16,931 nucleotides of DNA, from the NCBI GenBank assembly GCA_902472315.1, contig CABRNM010000030.1, positions 1 through 16,931 of the forward strand. The letters are read 5' to 3'. The translations under genes were made by a program, and so were the position numbers. This document shows positions 13,312 to 16,931 of this stretch, one piece after another. Source of the DNA: an uncultured Collinsella sp. Lineage in GTDB: Bacteria; Actinomycetota; Coriobacteriia; Coriobacteriales; Coriobacteriaceae. Every line of letters begins with the position of its first letter. Position 1 is the stretch's first letter. A model generated the notes under the pieces. It had not been told where the DNA came from and ran no database searches. It saw only the letters and a list, made by a program, of their open reading frames with translations.

Positions 13312-14622
13312 ATGAGCCAGTTTATCAACAACCCCGAGCACACCTTTGGTTTCGATACCCTGCAGCTGCACGTTGGCCAGGAGAGCGCCGATCCTGCATC
13401 CGACTCCCGTGCTGTGCCTATCTACCAGACCACGAGCTATGTGTTCCGCAACTCCCAGCACGCCGCCGACCGCTTTGGTCTTGCCGACGCCGGTAACATC
13501 TACGGCCGTCTGACCAACTCCACCCAGGGCGTCTTTGAGGACCGTATCGCCGCCCTCGAGGGTGGCGTGGCAGGTCTTGCCGTCGCCTCCGGCGCTGCTG
13601 CCATCACCTATACCCTGCAGGCTCTTGCCCAGGCCGGTGACCACGTGGTGGCTCAGAAGACCATCTACGGTGGCTCCTACAACCTGCTGGAGCATACGCT
13701 CTCCCAGTTTGGCGTCGAGACCACGTTTGTCGATGCCCATAACCTGGAAGAGGTCGAGGGTGCCATCAAGGACAACACCACGGTCATCTATCTCGAGACG
13801 CTCGGCAACCCCAACTCCGACATCCCCAACATCGACGCCATCTCCGAGATCGCCAAGAAGCACGGTCTGCCGGTTGTCGTCGACAACACCTTCGGCACCC
13901 CGTATCTGTTCCGTCCGCTGGAGCATGGTGCCAACATCGTCGTCCACTCCGCAACCAAGTTCATCGGCGGCCACGGCACCTCGCTGGGCGGTGTGATCGT
14001 CGACGGCGGTAACTTCGACTGGAAGGCGAGTGGCAAGTACGCCCAGATTGCTGAGCCCAACCCCTCCTACCACGGTGTCTCGTTTGCCGAGGCTGCCGGT
14101 CCCGCCGCCTTCGCAACCTATGTCCGCGCTATCCTGCTGCGTGACGAGGGCGCTTGCATCAGCCCGTTCAACGCCTGGGTCCTGCTCCAGGGCACCGAGA
14201 CTCTGTCGCTGCGCGTTGACCGCCATGTCGAGAACACCAAGAAGGTCGTTGAGTTCCTGGCTGGTGACAGCCACGTCGCCAAGGTGAACCACCCGAGCCT
14301 GCCCGAGCACCCCGACCATGAGCTGTACCAGAAGTACTTCCCCAACGGCGGTGCCTCGATCTTTACCTTTGAGATTAAGGGTGGCCAGGAGGCAGCTTGG
14401 AAGTTCATCGATCATCTGCAGGTGTTCTCGCTGCTCGCCAACGTGGCCGACGTCAAGTCGCTCGTCGTGCACCCGGCTACCACCACGCACTCCCAGCTCT
14501 CTGCCGAGGAGCTCGCCGAGCAGAACATCACGCCCTCCACGATCCGTCTTTCCATCGGTACCGAGAACGCCGAGGACATCATTTGGGATCTGAAGCAGGC
14601 CTTCGCCGCGCTGGACGAGTAA
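13312..14622 (+). CDS. metY: O-acetylhomoserine sulfhydrylase (PLP enzyme)
   Basis: A 436-residue Cys/Met-metabolism PLP enzyme. Its length and the long insert after the PLP lysine fit O-acetylhomoserine (thiol)-lyase, which makes homocysteine from O-acetylhomoserine and sulfide, rather than the shorter cystathionine enzymes of about 390 residues. The PLP Schiff-base lysine is Lys216 in SATKFIGGHG, Asp191 in VVVDNTFGTP pairs with the pyridine nitrogen, and NIYGRLTNST is the phosphate-binding segment shared across subunits. The ATG at 13312 has AAGGAG 6 bases upstream. Control probably combines the divergent LysR regulator with the leader-peptide region. A strong terminator follows at 14682. 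Some relatives use O-acetylserine as well. Confidence 0.95.
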   Translation: MSQFINNPEHTFGFDTLQLHVGQESADPASDSRAVPIYQTTSYVFRNSQHAADRFGLADAGNIYGRLTNSTQGVFEDRIAALEGGVAGLAVASGAAAITYTLQALAQAGDHVVAQKTIYGGSYNLLEHTLSQFGVETTFVDAHNLEEVEGAIKDNTTVIYLETLGNPNSDIPNIDAISEIAKKHGLPVVVDNTFGTPYLFRPLEHGANIVVHSATKFIGGHGTSLGGVIVDGGNFDWKASGKYAQIAEPNPSYHGVSFAEAAGPAAFATYVRAILLRDEGACISPFNAWVLLQGTETLSLRVDRHVENTKKVVEFLAGDSHVAKVNHPSLPEHPDHELYQKYFPNGGASIFTFEIKGGQEAAWKFIDHLQVFSLLANVADVKSLVVHPATTTHSQLSAEELAEQNITPSTIRLSIGTENAEDIIWDLKQAFAALDE

Positions 14623-14681
14623 GGCGACTTGTGCAAGGACCCCTTGCGACTCGATGGTATAACTGCATTAAATGCCTGCTC

Positions 14682-14722
14682 AAGGCGCCTGTGCGAACAA
14701 TGGTCGCACCGGCGCCTTTTTT
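14682..14722 (+). terminator. Rho-independent terminator of metY
   Basis: An 8-bp stem AAGGCGCC/GGCGCCTT (14682-14689 with 14711-14718) continues, after one mismatch, as GTGCGA/TCGCAC. The GC-rich stem runs straight into six T. It sits 60 bases after the metY stop and isolates metY from the secreted-protein gene. Confidence 0.92.
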
Positions 14723-14733
14723 GCATAGAGAGG

Positions 14734-14839
14734 GTGCAAAAACAGGGTTTTTGGCACGCTTTATGCATTCGAGTTGTGGAAAACTCCTGTTGAGAGGATG
14801 TGAGTTTTACGCAATTGACGTGCACCTTTTGAGTAAAAC
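14734..14839. repeat. Structured AT-rich intergenic element
   Basis: Three nested or overlapping inverted repeats occur within about 106 bases. A hairpin CAAAAAC-AGG-GTTTTTG is extended by GTG/CAC (14734-14757). GGTGCA at 14733-14738 pairs with TGCACC at 14821-14826. GTTTTAC at 14804-14810 pairs with GTAAAAC at 14833-14839. It lies between the metY terminator and the secreted-protein gene, in a 311-base gap with no gene. It does not show the conserved core of the ydaO (c-di-AMP) riboswitch. It may be a dispersed repeat or a leader RNA. Confidence 0.5.
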
Positions 14840-14933
14840 CGCAGGTCGCGATTTGCTCGGGGTACTATGCAGCGCGATCGAATCACACACAGCTCAAACG
14901 CAGCAAAAACGCACTACGGAGGTTTCCAGCTAC

Positions 14934-15710
14934 ATGAGGATTGATTCACGAAAACCGAAAGCCGCCGCCCTTTCCGCCGCTCTGACCGTGGCACTTTTGA
15001 CGGGCGCCGGCGCAACTGATGTCCACGCGGCAACACTATCCGATACGGTCGGATCCACGCCGTCCGAGGCGACGCTGATGCAGCCCGTCGACTATCGCGG
15101 CGACGGCTTTGGCTCCATGCAGGAGTGGAACGCCTCTATGGGGGCCAAGCGCGATTCCCTAGAGGTTCGCGCCCAGATCATCATGAACATGTACGGTGAC
15201 TATGCCACCGATGACGAGCGCGCTGTACTGCAAGGTTGTATCGATGGTGCGGGCAGTCTTTTGACGATGGAGGAGGTCGACGCGAAGTCGACCGAGCTCG
15301 ATGAGCTGCGCACGACGCTTGAGGATGCCAAGCGTGAGGCGCTCGAGGTTGCGGCCGCCGAAGCCGAGGCCGCTGAGGCCGTTCAGGCTTTGTATTACAA
15401 CGCCGGCTCCGGCTCGTCTTACGCGTCTGCTGCGTATTACGCGAACGGCTCGGGCCTGACGCGCTCGAGCGGCGTCAATAACTATAACGGTCGTCGTGAG
15501 ACCTATTACAGCAGCAACGTGCTCTACCATCACCGCACGGGCGAGTGGACTCAGGATTCCGAGGGCTTTTGGCGCGATTCCGATGGTTACTACGTCGTTG
15601 CCGCGGGCGATAAGGCTCAGGGCTCCACGTTTACCGGTTCCAAGGGCGAGTGCAAGGTCTATGACTCCGGCTGCGCAGCCGGAACCACCGACTACTACAC
15701 TGGCTGGTAA
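14934..15710 (+). CDS. Secreted 3D-domain (double-psi barrel) protein
   Basis: A 258-residue exported protein. Residues 1-32 are a signal peptide: basic start, hydrophobic AALSAALTVALLTGAGA, cleavage after VHA. Residues about 95-150 are acidic and alanine-rich, probably a coiled coil; residues 153-175 form a Tyr/Ser/Gly/Ala linker. The C-terminal 80 residues resemble the 3D domain of cell-wall lytic proteins, starting VNNYNGRRETYYSS. All three acidic residues that name the domain can be assigned: Asp226 in AAGDKAQG, Asp244 in KVYDSGC and Asp253 in TTDYYTGW. Cys240 and Cys247 may form a disulfide. A peptidoglycan-cleaving role (as for RpfA/YocH-like proteins) is inference. ACGGAGG lies 11 bases before the ATG. 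Confidence 0.8.
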   Translation: MRIDSRKPKAAALSAALTVALLTGAGATDVHAATLSDTVGSTPSEATLMQPVDYRGDGFGSMQEWNASMGAKRDSLEVRAQIIMNMYGDYATDDERAVLQGCIDGAGSLLTMEEVDAKSTELDELRTTLEDAKREALEVAAAEAEAAEAVQALYYNAGSGSSYASAAYYANGSGLTRSSGVNNYNGRRETYYSSNVLYHHRTGEWTQDSEGFWRDSDGYYVVAAGDKAQGSTFTGSKGECKVYDSGCAAGTTDYYTGW

Positions 15711-15737
15711 TTTTTCTGCATCACGGATATTTGGCGG

Positions 15738-15781
15738 ACGGGCGTCTTTACCGAGCTTTAGGGCAACGTAAGGGCGCCCGT
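15738..15781 (+). terminator. Hairpin downstream of the 3D-domain gene
   Basis: A 14-bp stem (15738-15751 with 15768-15781), fully paired in RNA with two G-U pairs, closes a 16-nt loop and is followed by TCTATGT. The T-tract is poor, so termination may be partial. It begins 28 bases after the stop codon. Confidence 0.55.
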
Positions 15782-15857
15782 TCTATGTATGCATTTGAGT
15801 TAACAGAGCGCTTACCGTGGCAGTACGCCGCGCATATGGGCGCGGGGCACACTAAGT

Positions 15858-15882
15858 CACGAGAAACAAAGTCTTTCTCGTG
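15858..15882 (+). promoter_or_regulatory. Hairpin touching the ribosome site of the small membrane protein
   Basis: CACGAGAAA (15858-15866) and TTTCTCGTG (15874-15882) form a perfect 9-bp stem with a 7-nt loop. The last paired base is the first G of the Shine-Dalgarno GGAGG (15882-15886). Translation of the gene at 15896 could depend on this stem. Confidence 0.45.
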
Positions 15883-15895
15883 GAGGAAGTGGTCC

Positions 15896-16114
15896 ATGAA
15901 CGCTCGAGATGTCGCTATTGCCGTCGTTGCCCTTTTGATCGGATGCCTTGGTCCGACGGCGGCGTTAACTGCCGGCTTGCAGTCCGCTACGGGCGCCGCT
16001 CCTGTGATTGTGGGCGCCTTGATTGCAGCGGCGTTGCTGGGAAGCGCCGGCGTGCTACTTTGCCGCGATGACGAGGACGAGGTTCCGGAATCGCAAAATA
16101 AGCCTCAGTTTTAG
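15896..16114 (+). CDS. Small two-helix membrane protein
   Basis: A 72-residue protein I do not recognise. Residues about 6-27 (VAIAVVALLIGCLGPTAAL) and 33-56 (GAAPVIVGALIAAALLGSAG) are hydrophobic helices joined by a very short turn, so a membrane hairpin is likely. The tail (CRDDEDEVPESQNKPQF) is hydrophilic and acidic. GGAGGAA 7 bases before the ATG supports this start; the frame is open upstream, but with hydrophilic sequence and no ribosome site. It may share a transcript with the 3D-domain gene 185 bases upstream if that hairpin leaks. A link to the cell envelope is only suggested by that neighbour. Confidence 0.65.
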   Translation: MNARDVAIAVVALLIGCLGPTAALTAGLQSATGAAPVIVGALIAAALLGSAGVLLCRDDEDEVPESQNKPQF

Positions 16115-16130
16115 CCTCGAGCTAAATGCA

Positions 16131-16170
16131 ACAGGCCTTCGCGAATGACGGAATCCTCGCGAAGGCCTGT
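16131..16170. terminator. Bidirectional terminator between convergent genes
   Basis: A perfect 14-bp stem (ACAGGCCTTCGCGA 16131-16144 with 16157-16170) closes a 12-nt loop between the plus-strand membrane protein gene and the minus-strand panE. T-tracts are short on both sides (CTGCTTGT rightwards; TGCATTT leftwards), but the position and the strong stem fit a shared terminator. Confidence 0.65.
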
Positions 16171-16205
16171 CTGCTTGTATTGCGCACGTCGCGATGCGGC
16201 CGAGG

Positions 16206-16931
16206 CTACCAGCTGCCTTCTATTTCGCGAATCCTCTGGTAGAGCCAATCGTTTTGCGGCACTTGGATATCGTGTTTGGCGGCCAGGCGGCAAATGGTGC
16301 CCGCGAACTCCTCGACTTCGGTCTTTCGTTGTGCGATGCGGTCCTGCGCCATCGAGGGCATACCGGTGGGGTCGATTCCCTCGATGAGGTGCACCATCTG
16401 CGTCAGGTCTGCCTCGGTCAGCTCAATGCCCTCGGCATTGGCGACCGCAAGTGTCTCTCGCATGGCGGAGACAAAGCAGCGGCGCTGCTCGGAGCCGGCC
16501 TCTGTGGCGCTTCCATACGTTCCGCCGTAGGCCATGCACGTCTGGTTGATACCATCGTTGAGCATGAGTTTGGCCCACATGCGGTGCGCAATATCGCGCT
16601 CGACGGTATGGGCGATGCCGCAGCGCGTATAGAGCTCGTCGATCGCGGTGATGGTTGCGGGGTCCGTGCCGGCCGCCGCGCCAAAGCGGATTTCGCCCGC
16701 ATTGGTAAAGGTGAGCGCGCCGTTGAGGAACACGGCGTCCATGCCCTGGCAGATACCAAGAACGGTATGCTCCCAGCCAAAGCGTTCGGCAATCTTTTGC
16801 TCGCTCGTAATGCCGTTGCACAGCGAGGCGATGAGCGTGTTGGGCCCCACGACACGCTCCATAGTCTTGAGTGCTCGGTCGAGACCGGTGGTCTTGACCG
16901 TCAGGATGACCAGATCGGCGGGCGCTGCCTC
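16206..16931 (-). CDS. panE: 2-dehydropantoate 2-reductase (ketopantoate reductase), 5' end outside window
   Basis: The C-terminal 241 residues of an ApbA/PanE protein, which reduces ketopantoate to pantoate with NADPH for coenzyme A synthesis. The frame stays open to the right edge, so the Rossmann GxGxxG segment and start codon lie beyond it. Visible are DLVILTVKTTGLDRAL (the family's K-containing loop), SLCNGITSEQ with the conserved Asn, and the helical C-terminal domain with the probable catalytic lysine in RMWAKLMLNDGINQTCMAYG. The methionine at 16862 is internal, not the start. Related ApbA-family members reduce other 2-keto acids, so substrate identity is likely but not certain. Confidence 0.88.
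   Translation of the reverse strand, partial: EAAPADLVILTVKTTGLDRALKTMERVVGPNTLIASLCNGITSEQKIAERFGWEHTVLGICQGMDAVFLNGALTFTNAGEIRFGAAAGTDPATITAIDELYTRCGIAHTVERDIAHRMWAKLMLNDGINQTCMAYGGTYGSATEAGSEQRRCFVSAMRETLAVANAEGIELTEADLTQMVHLIEGIDPTGMPSMAQDRIAQRKTEVEEFAGTICRLAAKHDIQVPQNDWLYQRIREIEGSW

Noticed and set aside
13129..14490. 453-codon frame antisense to metY
   Set aside because: A GC-codon shadow with no recognisable domain; it would also run across the metY leader and promoter.

Overview
The window looks like chromosome from a GC-rich anaerobic actinobacterium of the Coriobacteriia, most likely Collinsella or a close relative. This rests on the GC-rich coding sequence, an oxygen-sensitive class III ribonucleotide reductase as the dNTP enzyme, and the flavour of the secreted 3D-domain protein; no 16S rRNA or other marker is present. 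It is mostly housekeeping and biosynthetic genes. No phage, insertion sequence, CRISPR array or tRNA was recognised. The unusual material lies between the genes: long palindromes, structured leaders and one strong leader-peptide candidate.

Layout. 1-650: the terminator of a gene outside the window, about 300 bases with no recognisable gene, then a promoter with a near-perfect NrdR box and a leader of about 220 nt. 651-3882: nrdD and its activase gene nrdG, separated by 427 bases holding two long inverted repeats, one of which copies the nrdD 3' coding end in inverted orientation. 3949-5619: folE, an HD-domain hydrolase and folB, an early folate (pterin) cluster running in the same direction as nrdG. 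5626-7490 (minus): a YgjP/DUF45 metallopeptidase behind an M19 dipeptidase. 7611-8621: a SlyD-like FKBP prolyl isomerase followed 3 bases later by a UreE-like protein, with no urease genes in view. 8705-9502: a Cof-type HAD phosphatase. 9517-9897 (minus): a PerR-type Fur regulator. 9959-12037 (minus): rnhA, a Gfo/Idh/MocA oxidoreductase and an acylphosphatase. 12101-13039 (minus): a LysR regulator divergent from O-acetylhomoserine sulfhydrylase (metY, 13312-14622). 14934-15710: a secreted protein with a coiled coil and a C-terminal 3D (double-psi barrel) domain. 15896-16114: a two-helix membrane protein. 16206-16931 (minus): ketopantoate reductase, cut by the right edge.

How the parts fit. 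NrdD/NrdG make dNTPs anaerobically under probable NrdR control. FolE/FolB feed tetrahydrofolate synthesis, so dNTP and folate genes are neighbours. MetY assimilates sulfide into homocysteine; it has a divergent LysR regulator, an LTTR-type operator, a good sigma-70 promoter and a 177-nt leader. That leader encodes a 17-residue peptide with two cysteines behind an ideal Shine-Dalgarno sequence, inside two mutually exclusive hairpins and ahead of a 28-nt G-free tract. It has the architecture of cysteine-responsive attenuation and is the most interesting element in the window.
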